Translations under genes and position numbers: made by a program
The notes under the pieces: generated by a model
Seen by the model: the letters and a program-made list of their open reading frames with translations, nothing else
What the model was told of the DNA's origin: nothing
Database searches by the model: none
In this document: positions 11,241-22,716 of the stretch, piece after piece
How the letters are laid out: the number at the start of each line of letters is the position of its first letter
How positions within the stretch are numbered: position 1 is the first letter of the stretch
Source of the DNA: Chelonoidis abingdonii
Taxonomy: Eukaryota; Chordata; Testudines; Testudinidae
Assembly (NCBI RefSeq): GCF_003597395.2
Contig: NC_133770.1
Location: forward strand, 90,139,641 to 90,203,640
Length of the DNA: 64,000 nt
Direction of reading: 5' to 3'

Positions 11241-11437
11241 CAAAGTATGGTAATTGCAGTGGTGGTGTAGCCGTGTTGTTTTCAGGATATTAGAGAGACA
11301 AGGTGGGTGAGGTAATATCTTTTATTGGATCAACTTCTGTTGGTGAGAGAGAGAGACGCTTTTGAGCTTACACAGAGCTCACCCACCTTGTCTCTCAAAG
11401 ATATTACCTCAACCACCTCATCTTTCAAAGTATGATA
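11241..11437 (-). mobile_element. fold-back retroelement, Penelope-like (173 bp plus target repeats)
   Basis: The insert at 11253-11425 is flanked by a 12-bp direct repeat with one mismatch (CAAAGTATGGTA at 11241-11252, CAAAGTATGATA at 11426-11437). It starts GTGGTGTAGCCGTGTTG. An arm AGAGACAAGGTGGGTGAGG (about 11293-11311) is repeated inverted on the right as ACCCACCTTGTCTCTC, followed by AAAGATATTACCTC and a degenerate third copy. I recall this repeat as common in turtles and place it tentatively with Penelope-like elements, which often insert with inverted partial copies. Read on the minus strand, the family normally carries a hammerhead-like CUGAAGA...GAAA core. Here the inversion junction has removed that block. 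Confidence 0.6.
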
Positions 11438-12419
11438 TTTAAGACTTGTAGATGCTTTCTAATTCATCGTCATCCTCTTCCAATCTGTGAATTATTAATG
11501 TGTTAATAAAAACATTTCAATATGTTTATTAACTTCTACTAATTGTAACTTTTCTTGCTTTTTATATAAAGGCATCTTTGGGTCCTCTTTGTCATCATTT
11601 ATCTGTAAGTTGTTTTTACTGGAAATTAGTTGTTTTCAGGTCTTTTTAGAAAGCAGAATCTCTGCATTACGTTATTCCAAGCATGCGTGCTGGCCCCTGT
11701 TCCAAGTCTGGTATGTGCTCTTTTACAGTGAACAGTTTTATTGAAAACAATGCCAACAGCAACAGTGAGGAAGGGTTCTGAGTCAGATTGTGTCTCAAAC
11801 TATGCCTGGGATCAGCAACACCTCTCTCTGTCTGTCTTTCACTCTCTGTTTCCCTTTTTGGAAACACCGTGTGTTTGAGTTTTGTTACTTAGATATGCTG
11901 AGCAACCGGTGCTAATGGCTAGAAATAGTAAAGTGGCTTAATCAATGATTTAAACTTATCATTCTAGGTCCTGGGGATATCAGAGTTGAATTTGTAGGAA
12001 AGGCATTTACTTTGTTTTGGGGGGAAGGGGAGGCATTGTTTTGTTTTGGGGGGGGGGGTTGGTTTCAAACATTTTCTTATAAATAAAATAACAAGGAACA
12101 GATGTGTTGAAACAATTGGATATTCTCTATTTCAAGAAAAATAAAGGTCAGAATTAGGGAGACAGCATCTGAATATTCCTATTGGCAATTATTGGGCTGA
12201 GGACAACAGACACAGGTGTTGTGAAGTTATGACATGTACATTAAGCTGCCTAGCAATATAAGTTCAAAAAGCCTTGTCTAGTCTGTTTCAATAATCAGGG
12301 CCTACTACTTTTACTAAGCAATTAAATCTGATACCACAGATTTACAGTCTCTGATTCTACAGACCAAGTGTGTTGAGTTTGCTCTACTTTCCAGGTTGGT
12401 TTGTGATGGAAACATCAAC

Positions 12420-12690
12420 ATGAGTGAGGTAATATCTTTTATTGGAGCAGCTTGTGTTGGTGGAGGGTACGCTATTTTCAGCTACACAGAGTTCTTCCTC
12501 CAGTCTGAGGAAGGAAAGGAAGTGAGTGTTTGAGCTAAATATAAGTTGGGACAGGTTGTTAAGAATAAGGGTTAATGCATGTTGGAGGAGTGGGTGATGG
12601 AAGAAATGGATTGGGCAATAAGGGTTAGATTGTTATGCATTGGGGACTTAAAGTGGGCCATGAAGGGTTAGCTTTGAGTTGATGTATCCT
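12420..12690 (-). mobile_element. decayed Penelope-like repeat, same family as 11253-11425
   Basis: GAGGTAATATCTTTTATTGG matches the same motif in the 11.3-kb element and is followed by a TTGTGTTGGTGGAGGG, CTACACAGAG and TCCTCCAGTCTGAGG series in the expected order. On the minus strand the region where a CUGANGA box is expected reads CUGGAGG, so the ribozyme-like core has decayed. The downstream part to about 12690 is assigned by faint resemblance only. Confidence 0.5.
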
Positions 12691-12752
12691 GGTCTGCGGG
12701 GACCTTACTTCTGATGATGAGATTGGGGGAGACTCCAACAATCTTGCAGACA

Positions 12753-12860
12753 AAGGCTCTATCTACACTACACACCTTTTAGCAACACAGCTGTGTCGCT
12801 ACAGCCGCGCTGCTAAAAGGTGCTGTAGGATGGCACTTGTACAGTGTCACTAGAGCTGCT
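12753..12860. repeat. palindromic MITE fragment
   Basis: An arm CACCTTTTAGCA is mirrored by TGCTAAAAGGTG around an AGCTGTGTCGCTACAGC centre, preceded by AAGGCTCTATCTACACTAC. This forms a stable hairpin of the miniature inverted-repeat kind. No target duplication was identified. Confidence 0.5.
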
Positions 12861-14970
12861 AGAAAGAAAAAGAATACCAACAAAATTAATACACAGCTTT
12901 TAGTTTTCAAAATTTTCTGTAGCATTAATTTTGAAATTGGTAATTTTTGAAAATGAATGTTTTCTAGATCAGGTAGAACATTTTTGAAAACTAATTGTTA
13001 ATTTTTTTTTTAAAAAAAAGTCTCATCGTGTAATTAAGCTGACCAAGCAACACTGGCAATGCAAAAACCCCAAAATGACAATCTAAAATCAGATCTCCTG
13101 ATGCACACAGTCCTTCAGGACCACGTGAAAAATGATTGGCCTGCCATGTTGAAGAATATCTAATGGACTAACTCTTTTCAGTGAAAAAACTGAACAAACT
13201 AAAAACTGTGGCGAAACCAAAATGGTTCACAAAAAACCCTTTGTTTTAGGGAAAAAAAAGTCATGATATACAGATGACCTCAGACTGATGAACAGAGGCA
13301 GAAGACAGGAAAGAGTAAAACAGAAAATTCACTCTGAGTCCTGTCTATTTCACACGGCAGAATTTTTGTATTCTGATGCCATGGTTGTGGCTGAAGTGAA
13401 GAGTAGGGTGTTTCAGGCAAAGCATCTATAAAATCTAGATAAGCAGATCTTGTTTGTTTAAATCTAGATTGCCTCAACACAGTAACAGAATCCTGTATTT
13501 CTCATGGGGAGGTATTGTCAATTATTTCTTGGTTAAGATCTATTTGAATATGAACTGTATTGATATTGTCTCATGAAGCCAGATATAATGGAAGTTAAAG
13601 TTAGTTAGCGTGGGTAAGCATTTAGCAGAATGGACATAAGTGTGTCTGCCCAATCTATTAAGGCTTTTCAGAGGCGAGCTTTTAACTAAATGACTTGCAG
13701 CTTCAGGATCCTATTGGATCCATTGCTTCTTATGGCCTCATAGTTGTAGATATAATTATCAATGGCTGGCAGGTGTACCATTCAGTATTTAGAATAATCA
13801 GTGGTTTCTACTCATACCTCAGATCACAGCTCCCTGCCACCTATGTAGTGCAGTACATAGTGAGTATATAACACTTGAAATCAAATTTCTGCACTGGCTT
13901 TAGATGTGGTTCCAGGTGTAGTTTAAGGTGTTGGTGGTATTCGTTAATTCTCCTAATTGTCTGAGGCTGTTACTTGAGAGACCATCTTTCATCCTTCACC
14001 CTGTCAGTGTAATAAAGATAAACTGGGATAGTCATTCTAATTCTGGACACACTATGACCTTCACCAGTGATCTCTGTTAAGGATCACCTTGTCTTTGGAA
14101 TTCACCCCAATTGACAGAGTGGTGAGCTAAATCCAAGTCACCATGGTGTAAGACGCATTTATTTGTTCATGGTTTTTGTTTTCGTTTAGATTTTGCAAAT
14201 GGCATGTATAATTTGGATTTCAGGATGCAATGCAGCAGCTAGCTTCCATGCTTATACATGCTAGACTACAGTATTCAGTAGTAATTAGTAAATAAATCAG
14301 CCCTTTAGAAGTCAAGAGGCCATGGTGAGAAGACCCAAAGGTTAACAGTTATCCACCTAACAGTTATCCATGCTTAGAAAATGATCTGGAAATGAAATAC
14401 TGCCACTGTGTTATTGTTGTTCGCTATGTTCTCTCTACATTTACTTGTACTATGGGTTATGTATTAAAGGACACCTACATCTGTTAACAGTTTAATTGGA
14501 GCAGAAAGGTAATTGCATAATAGAGTGCCAGACATTAGTTAGCCACAAATATATAGAGATGTGCTGAAAAGTAAAAATAAGAGATCAAAAAGTGGATCAC
14601 AGTTTAAGATACTTTTCAGCTGTTCGTTGAGTCAAAACAGATGTCTAGCATTAACACTTTGGAGCAGGCTATTTTTAAATAGAAGGGATATTGAGCAGGG
14701 TTTTGAGTCATGAAGAACATCTTTTGGGGAGGAAAAGTATAGTCAACTTCTGAAAACTGAAAGTGCCTGCAATTTTATGTTATGGTGTACAATAAAATGG
14801 AAAGCAGGCAGTTTATAAATAATATCAAAGAAGGGGTTGCTGTACTGTGATAAATGATAGTGAGAAGGAGAAAGGGATTCTAAAACAGGTGAATGAAAAA
14901 ACACAAGGATTTCAGATCCTTATCTCCTGTTGTTGATATAATCTTCTTTTCTCTGACCACATTGCTCCCC
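12861..14970. other. AT-rich noncoding sequence
   Basis: I see no gene or recognisable repeat family here. Open frames are short and without motifs. Confidence 0.45.
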
Positions 14971-14974
14971 CTTC

Positions 14975-15240
14975 AGTTGCTACAGAATGAAACTGCCAAA
15001 ATTAGTTTCCTTGCCTATTGACGTGACCATATCACCTGTGCTGGATCACTCCACTGGGTCTTTTCCCTTCACTGTATCAAATTCAATTTTCTCAGCCACT
15101 ATCAAGACCTTGCATAACTCTGCCACTTCTACCTATCTTCCCTTTGTCTCTTTACACATTGCTTGCTTCCTCCCATTCTGTCTGCTAATGAAGCCAATCC
15201 TTATGCCCTAGTTGTCCACCTATCCCACAAACCTGCCCAT
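14975..15240 (+). pseudogene. L2-like LINE reverse transcriptase C-terminal relic
   Basis: One frame, crossing two stops, reads NETAKISFLAY, then RDHIT, SLHWVFSLHCIKFNFLS and finally HFYLSSL. This follows the order of the conserved post-polymerase block of L2/CR1-clade LINEs (aARv...RDHITP..SLHWLP...RI.FKI...YL). The match is by motif order and spacing. The copy is short and inactive. Confidence 0.55.
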
Positions 15241-15244
15241 ACCT

Positions 15245-16180
15245 TCTTCAATGTCATCCCCTACACATGAGTTGCACCTTCTGCTGAGGTAGACAAGGCC
15301 ACTATCCTCCCTTCATGCATATCCTTCTTGAAGTCCTATTTCTACTAATACATCTAAGAGACCAATTGTCTGACTGTGGCAAGTTTGTACATACTTTAGA
15401 ACAATTTATATATGTTGTGGAGGAAAAATGCCAATTTATTAAGAGGTGGCCATTTACCATCTTGACTGTTGTATTTATATATTGTGCCTCTATCACGTAT
15501 CCTTTCTTGGTTTGTTATTCTCTTGGGCCCTCGTTTTGCAATTCACTATGCATGCGACAACAATCTAAGACATGTAATATCAAAACTCTTACAAACATTT
15601 TTGATTAAATATGTTAGCACTGTAATCACAGCAGTTATAAGATCTAAAACTAACAGAAGTAATGTAAAGTCAGCTTAACAAAAGCTATAGCTAGAAAAAC
15701 ATGAACAAAACAGCAACTGAAGTAATTTATTGTAACACCTGGAAAGTTTCTGTTTGCAAAAAACGTACAGATCATGTTCCAAGGAGATTTAGATGGGTAA
15801 TAAAACTTAATGGTGGACATACTAAGCGCTAAATAAAATGATTGTAAAAAGATCCCAATATCAGCAGTAATTATACATTTTAATATGTGTATGTAAACTA
15901 ATTTGGATGATTATCTGGTGTCTGATTATATAATTTATTTACAATTAACCTATTAGCTGATATTTATTTATTTAAAAACTGTTACATAGTACAAGTCGAT
16001 AACAAAAAGAACAATAAAAGCTGTTGCTATGCTTTGTTTTTACGTGGCCAGCCTTTATATATTTCTGTCTACAATTTTGATGGTAAATATAAGATCAGTC
16101 AGTCATTTTAATACATCATTGGACATATTTTCACCAGTCTTTCAAGCATCCTCGATTCTGAATACTGCAAGCCAGAATGC
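15245..16180. other. AT-rich noncoding sequence
   Basis: No gene was recognised. Short frames (longest about 97 codons at 15315-15608) show no domain. Confidence 0.45.
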
Positions 16181-16185
16181 TGATA

Positions 16186-16408
16186 CAGGTCTGTCGCATC
16201 GTAGGCGCATTTAACATGTGCAATTTCAGCTTTACGCGGTCGGCAAAAACAAGAAAAAAAAAAAGAGAAAAATAACAATTTAAATACTGTTTCTGTAGTG
16301 CGGGCAATTCCGCCCGCCATTACACTCAATGTAATTTTGACTATATGCAATTTTTGCTTTATGCGCTAACCGCAGAATGGAACCCCAGCGTAAGATGAGA
16401 CAGACCTG
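16186..16408. mobile_element. Tigger/pogo-like MITE (Tc1-mariner type)
   Basis: The element starts CAGGTCTGTCGCATCG and ends GATGAGACAGACCTG, inverted repeats of about 15 bases with one or two mismatches. It is flanked on both sides by TA (16184-16185 and 16409-16410), the target duplication of Tc1/mariner transposition. The interior is a long imperfect palindrome (TTTACGCGGTCGG..., GCTTTATGCGCTAACCG) with no transposase frame, so it would need a transposase in trans. Confidence 0.8.
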
Positions 16409-17316
16409 TACTGTATGTTCTATAAGGTAACTGGTTATAGATGTTAACTGGAAATGAAATAATGCAACAGCCTTCTTCAATACACGGTAAAAGGGGGAAA
16501 AATCTAGATCCACAATTCCAGATACCATCTATGGGTTTCACAGGAACCATTCTGCTGAAGTTTCATAGAAAGTTCAATAGTAGAAAAACCCACAAACCAA
16601 TTTGTCACCTCTGTCTTCATTAACAGGTGAATCACACCATATATTAAAACAGGGCCAGTGTTATGTCCCTAGTTGCACTCTTGAGGCCCCCTACACTTTT
16701 AGTTTCCTGTAATGTCAATAGTTCCTCCCATTAGACACCTACAACTTCCTCTCCCCATTGTGATCTTCTACGCTGAAACAGGAGATGGTAGCCCAACCTC
16801 CCTATAGTCACACAAATAAATATCCTCAGACCTCCCATGACAAGTGCCCCAATTTTATGCTTAGTGTCCCTTATTCATAGACTTTAAGGCCTGAAGGGAC
16901 CATCATGATCATCTGGTCTGATCTCCTGCATATTGCAGGCCACAGAACCTTGCCCACCTACTCCTGTAATAGATGCATAACCTCTGGTTGAATTACTGAA
17001 GTCCTCAAATCATGCTTTAAAAACTCCAAGTTACAGAGAATCCATCATTTACTCTAGTTCAAACCAGCAAATGACCTGTGCCCCATGCTGTACAGAAAGG
17101 CAACCCCCACCTCCCATCTGACCTGGGCAAAAATTCCTCCCAACACCAGATATGGCAGACTCTGAGCATGTGGGCAATACCCACCAGCCAGACACCTGGG
17201 AAAAAAATTCAGTATAGTATCTCAGAGCCCTTCCCATTAGTGTCCCATCTCTGGCCACTGCAGATATTTGCTGCTAGCAGTTAGAAATGGGCTAAATGCC
17301 ATTATAAGCAGACTCA

Positions 17317-17709
17317 TTATATCATCTCCTCCATAAATGTATCCAGCTCAGTTTCGAAACCAATTAGTTTTTTGGTTGTATTTTTTTTTAACCCCACTGC
17401 TCCCCCTGGAAGGCTGTTCCAGAACTTCACTCTTTTGATGAGTGGAAAGCTTTGTCTAATTTCAAGCCAAAACTTGTTGATGGCCAATTTATATCCCTTT
17501 GTTCTTGTGTCCACATTGGCACTTAACCTAAATAACTCCTCTTCTCCTCTAGTGTTTATTCCTCTGATGTATTTATAGACAGCAATCATATCTCCCCTCA
17601 GCCTTTGTTTGGTTATGCTAAGCAAGTCAAGCTCTTTAAGTCTCCTCTCATAGGATAGGTTTTCCATTCCTCTGATCATCCTAGTAATCCTTCTCTGCAC
17701 CTGTTCCAA
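17317..17709 (-). pseudogene. CR1 ORF2 C-terminal segment
   Basis: A 130-codon frame starts EQVQRRITRMIRGMENL and continues YERRLKELDLLSITKQRLRGD, then WNSLPGGAV and a final FETELDTFMEEMI. These match the conserved tail of CR1 polymerases, downstream of the reverse transcriptase fingers. The same block appears at 38171-38629 in the second CR1. It is open only because this segment is short; flanking frames are shifted. Confidence 0.85.
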
Positions 17710-19071
17710 TTTGACTTCATCTTTCTTAAACTTGGGAGACTAGAATTGCACACAATATTCCAGATGAGGTCTCATCGGTTATAACATTCCCCTGTCTCTA
17801 CTGGAAATACCTCACCTGATGAATCCTAGGATTGTCTTAACCTTTTTCATGGGTGCATCACATTAGCAGCTCATAGTCATCCTGTGATCGACCAATACAC
17901 GCAGGTCTTTCTCCTCCTCTGTTGTTTCCAATTGATATGTCCCCATCTTACACCAAAAATTCTTGTTGTTAGCCCATAAATGCATGACCTTGTACTTTGC
18001 ACTATAAATTTATCTCATTTCAATTATTTCAGTTTTCAACCTCCCTCCAGTCTGACAGTTCACCTTTCAGTATGACCCACTGTAGTCTTACCCACTTTCA
18101 ATTCCGTATTAATCCCCATCTTCCCTAATTTAACTAATAATTTCCCATATGGAACAGTATCAAATGCCTTATGCAATCCAGATAGATTGGAAAGAGATCA
18201 GGATGGCTTAGCAAGATCTACCTTTTGTAAAACCATATTGTATTTGTCCCAATTATTGTTTATCTCTATGTCCTTAATACTTTCGCTTTCAGAATTTGTT
18301 CCAAGACCTTGCATATAATTGAGGTCAGGTTAATGGGCCTGTAGTTTCCTGGATCACTTTTTTCCCTTTCTTAAAAATAGGTTCTATGTTAGCAATTTTG
18401 CAGTCAGGGTATGACCTCTGAGTTTAAAGATTAATTAAAAATCCTTGATACTGGGCTTTCAATTTCTTGTACTAGTTCCTTTAACATTCTTGGATGGAGA
18501 TTATCCAGGTCCCCTGATTTGCTCCCATTAAGATGCTTGAGTTTGACTTCCACCTCAGATGTGATAATTTCTACTTTCATATCCTCATTTTCATTAGCCA
18601 CCATGCCACTCCCCTAAGCTCCTCATTACTTTTATTAAAAACTAAGCCAAGTATTCATTTAGGTGTTGGACCATATCTAGTTTATCTTTTATCTCCACCC
18701 CATTCTCAGTGCTTAGTGGTCCCACTTTTTCATTCTTTGTTTTCTTTTGATTTATGTGGCTAAAGAACCTTGGGTTTAATTTCTTTTGCAAGGTCCAACT
18801 CTGCTTGCCTTCTGGCAGTTCTCATTTTTTTCCCTACATTTCCTGACTTCCAAGAGGGAGCTTTCTTTGCTGATCCAGCCTATCTTCCATTCCTCATAGG
18901 CTTTCTGCTTTCTCTTAATAACCTGATGAACAAGCATCTCAGTCTAGTTTGGTCTATAACCCTACCCTACGATTTTTTCCCCCTTGCTTGGAAAGCAGGC
19001 TTCAGATAGTTTCTGCATTTTGATTTAGATAATTCCAAGCCTCCTCCCCATTCAGACCCTTGTTCTTCAAT

Positions 19072-19329
19072 CTAGTCCATCTTCCTAATTATTTCCCTTA
19101 TTTCTTTAAAGTTTGCCCTTTTGAAATCAAGGACCCTAGTTGCAGTTGCATTTTTCTGTATCCTTCTATTTAGTTTAAGATGAATTAGCTTAGGAGCATT
19201 CAAACCAAGGCTGTCCTCTACAACCAGCTCTTCTATGAGGTCCTTGCTACTTACCAAAACTAAATCTAAAATGGCATTGCCACTTGTTGGTTCGGTGACT
19301 GTCTGGTTTGGAAATATGTCAGATATCAC
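19072..19329 (-). pseudogene. CR1 ORF2 endonuclease C-terminal segment
   Basis: An 85-codon frame reads VTEPTSGNAILDLVLVSSKD, then LIEELVVEDSLG and LDFKRANFKEIREII. The block T..T.GNAILDLVL is the conserved end of the apurinic-type endonuclease domain of CR1 ORF2, where an SDH motif usually follows; here the serine-aspartate-histidine position is altered (LNAPKLI). It belongs to the same insertion as the 17.3-kb tail. Confidence 0.8.
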
Positions 19330-19576
19330 ATCCAGGAATATCTGGGCCCATTATTAGTAGCACATGTCTTCCAATCTGTTTCAGGAAATTAAAGTCTCCC
19401 ATAAGAACACAAAATTCCCAATAGTATTGATTTCCTTAAAAATATTAAAAAGGTCTCTCTCCATTTCCAGATCAGATCCTGGGGGTCTGTAGCATAGTCC
19501 CAAGCACTATCCCAATGGAGCTTTCTTCCTCAGTATTTTGACCAAACAAATTCAATTTTATCCATTCCATCACTTG

Positions 19577-19759
19577 TCATTTTTTATAGTCTACCTCCTC
19601 ATTAATATACAGTGGTACTCCACCACCATTACTTCTGTCTTCCCTGAACAGTAGATACCCTTCAATACCTAAACTCCAATCATGACTACTATTCCACCAT
19701 GTCTCTGTTATTCTTATATCTGATTTCACTTCCTGCACCTGTAATTCTAATTCCTCCAT
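19577..19759 (-). pseudogene. CR1 ORF2 N-terminal endonuclease segment
   Basis: The frame contains DIRITETWWNSSHDW, the metal-binding ETWW motif of the AP-endonuclease domain, then GYLLFREDRSNGGGVPLYI, where the RxdR..GGGValyi motif is expected. Beyond the frame, MEELELQVQEVK marks the start region seen in the 7.7-kb copy as an NKQEELE-type segment. Confidence 0.85.
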
Positions 19760-19850
19760 TTTGTTACCCAGGCTCCTTGCATTGGTATTCAGATACCTTA
19801 GTAGTTTCTGCTAGAATTTTCCCAGATTCCCCCTTACAGTTATGTTGTGT

Positions 19851-20225
19851 GAATTAATGAAGTCTGTGTAGACTATTTTGCATAGCAATCCACAAAATGT
19901 AGGGTTGTTTCTGAATGGAAATGCTAATGCAGTGTAACTCTGCTGTCTTTGCAACTTTTTTGTGATTTTTCTTGAAGCCTTAGTCCTTGGAATTATGTGA
20001 GAATATGTGCTTTCATCTGAAAAAGAAATAAGTTTCTATCCTTCATGGGTATGGACAAAAGCTGGAAAATGTGCCGTGAGTGCAGTCAAAAAGTTGAAAG
20101 AACAGAAGGCAATAAAAAGAATCTAGCATTTCTTTCCAAAAAAAAAAAAAAGAAAAAAGAAAACCTCATGATTTTTTGAATGCTGACTCTTGATTTTTGA
20201 ACACATGGGGATGGCAACACTCACT
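19851..20225. other. noncoding sequence with A-rich tract
   Basis: No gene is seen. An adenine-rich run (about 20138-20162) precedes AAACCTCATG. It could be a remnant tail of a retroelement, but orientation and family are unclear. Confidence 0.4.
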
Positions 20226-20410
20226 CTATCCAAATAAAATGTATTTAGCGTGTGCACAATCGTCTACCCAAGTGATGGCATCTTCAACAGCATGATGCAG
20301 TTCTTCTAGGCCATCGCTGAAACTAGTCAGCAGGCATTCATCGACAATGTGCGTCATCGTCTGTGTTGTGCCACAGCTGAACAAAGGACTGTCACAAAGG
20401 CCCCAGCAAC
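20226..20410 (-). pseudogene. RTE-like LINE ORF2 C-terminal relic
   Basis: On the minus strand a frame ending in TAG at about 20226-20228 reads FSCGTTQTMTHIVDECLLT, then LEELHHAVEDAITWVDD. The pattern C.....QTM.HIV.EC.L...GL..LH....DAI.W is the characteristic C-terminal tail of RTE-like and related non-LTR retrotransposons. About 55 codons remain. The exact clade is uncertain. Confidence 0.65.
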
Positions 20411-21315
20411 AACAAAATCAAAGAAAATCAATGATCCTAACTTTTCATTTTTTAGATTTTTTAAAGACTATTCTACAGATGTATTCCTAAACAATCAATT
20501 TGATAGCATCACTCTAGTACTATGGAGCATTACTGCAGAATTTATGTAGATTTTTTTCTAGGCTTTTTCATATGTTCTTCCAGCCTTAAAAATGAAGGTT
20601 ACATAATATACAATTCATTGTGTAACTGTGATTACACACACAAGGTTTTAAAATGTCATTTAGCAATAATTGGTTTTTATGAGTCAATTTAAAGCTTGCA
20701 ACATTTTCTCAATAACTCTCTCCAGATAGTCAACTGCTTTTACTAGAGTTCAGTCTGTACTGTGAGTTCATTTTCATTTCAGCTTTTGCTTCATGTAATG
20801 AAATAAAAAATTAGAAAACTCAGAAAAATGTAATGTGAAAAGGTTACAAATAAAAAACATTTAACCCACACAATGAGGAGGCTGCATTAGCTATATATTG
20901 TTAACAAAACTCCCTATTTTCTAATTGTCCAAAGTAAGCTGCTTAATATTAGGCAAATTTGATTATTTTTTTTTAAAATCAGGCTTTGTTTAAAAGTGAC
21001 TATAAAGACCCAAACATTATTCTGTTATCAACTCCCCATATTCAATATACATATATAATTATTATATATGTGTACAGACTTGCATCCAACACTTACTTTG
21101 GATGAAACAATAATTAAAAACTCAATAATAAAATACTAGGAGATTTCAATGATAGAGCCTAATCAGCTCTGTTGTTGCAAAGGAAGATTGTGCTTCACTA
21201 ATCTATTAGAATTTTTTTACCCTGTCAGTAAAGTAGTTGATAAAGGAGAATAGTTGACATATTTCAGTTTAGACATTCTAAAATAATTTTATAAGGTCCA
21301 TCAGAAGAGGCTAGT
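20411..21315. other. AT-rich noncoding sequence
   Basis: No gene or recognised repeat is present apart from short A/T runs (for example around 20968 and a TATATAATTATTATATATG palindrome near 21050). Confidence 0.45.
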
Positions 21316-21485
21316 AAATGAAGTAGCCCCAGGGCTGGTGGAGCTATCAGCTCCTGCCATGGCCCTGAGGCCAGAGGAGCTCACTCTTCCCCCTGCAGCC
21401 CCAGGGCGAGCGGAGTTCTCTGCCCCTGCCAATTATTGAGAGGGCAAGTGCCCCTGCTTGCCCCCTCCTTGTGCACACCCCTGCA
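21316..21485. repeat. GC-rich DNA transposon fragment
   Basis: An abrupt GC-rich block (CCCCAGGGCTGGTGGAGC, CTGCAGCCCCAGGGCGAGCG, then GCCCCCTCCTTGTGCACACC) lies in AT-rich surroundings. Its texture matches interiors of the hAT-type elements in this window. No termini were recognised. Confidence 0.4.
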
Positions 21486-22711
21486 TGAGAGGATTCCATG
21501 TTTTTAAAACTAAATTGGCTCTTTAAGAGAGCTATTTACAGAGGTGCTACAACTGTAGTTAGCATTTCAGCCATGTACACACAGACTGATTTCCTGGTGC
21601 CTTCTCCAAATTCTTCCCACCTGCAACCTGTGCTCCTCCCTTCAAATTCATATTTCCCATTCTTCCACTTTTAGCTGTGGGGAGGGAAAACTGCTTCTCC
21701 TTATTTTATAACCCCTGCATACACTGCAAATGGTAAAGAATGAATGGTGATTATTCCTACCAACGATTTTGCCAACAAACCACAGACCAAAATTTGCTTG
21801 CAAAAACCTATCAAATTGCAACAAATGAAGAAAATTCATGACTTTTTGGTGGGTAAATTACAAAAGGGATGGAAAGGAATCAAAAATATGAATAGGTTAT
21901 TCATAATGAGTAATATGAACAGCTAACTTGTAATGGAAATTGTATCTATAAATTTACCCTCTTTTGTGACCATCTAGTGTAAAATCACCTTTGACACTGG
22001 ATTTTCCACATGTTACAGCTTAAAACAAATTGATATTTATTTTTAAGATTTCTCTTTGGTGCAATGATTGTATAGTTTCTTTTCTTTTATTTGTATGCTT
22101 GATATTCCAGGATCTTATTCTTGAAGTCTCAGATGGATTGATTTGTTTACTCAGTAAAGCCTGGGTAGTTATTAGTGGCTTCCCATTCATCTGAAAATCC
22201 TTTTCAACATCATGATTGATCCTGTCTGGCTTTGATTAAATTATTATTATTTTACAAAATATTTCTTCACCTGGACTATTTTGTAACTTTTCCAGTTTTA
22301 TTTCACCCCTTCTCCTCCTCCCCCTCCCTTCCCCGGGTTAATTTCCCACAAAGTCTAACTGGAAATCATGTACCTAAGAAATTATCATCTAGCTAAGAGA
22401 AGCAAAACTAAGAATTTCCAGGTTTTTATCTAAGGGTGAAGCTCAGGTGCTCTCCTTAGCAGAACATCCATTAACCATCTCTCAGTTATTAGTTTGATTC
22501 TTCTCCAGAACCACTAGTTATTTTATTTTTCTATTCCCACTGCAGCACATCACTGGGAGATCAACCTTTGGAAAAGGAAGTTGGTCCAAAAGGAAGTTTA
22601 TATTGGAAACAGTAAAGATAAATGGGACAGATTGTCCATCAATTGTAGTAATGTATCTCTGTTGCAAGTGGACTAAGGAGCAGTTAAGTTATGGTTGATA
22701 AATTACTTTCT
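21486..22711. other. AT-rich noncoding sequence
   Basis: Nothing recognisable as a gene, RNA or repeat family is seen here. Confidence 0.45.
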
Positions 22712-22716
22712 GTGCC

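Larger units (their letters stand above)
16873..19850 (-). mobile_element. CR1 LINE, near-complete ORF2 region, minus strand
   Basis: The 3' end lies at the left: TCATAGACTTTAAGGCCTGA followed by ATCATCTGGTCTGAT and CACAGAACCTTGCCCAC, the 3' UTR shared with the second CR1 at 36.8 kb. Coding relics run right to left from the endonuclease start (19577-19759) through an endonuclease-C segment (19072-19329) to the ORF2 C-terminus (17317-17709). Many stops, and an apparent shortening of the polymerase region near 18000-18160, make it inactive. No target duplication was recognised. It is the largest single element in the window, about 3 kb. Confidence 0.85.

Noticed and set aside
16108..16350. 80-codon minus-strand frame with a poly-Phe stretch
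   Set aside because: It is created by the adenine run inside the Tigger-like MITE.
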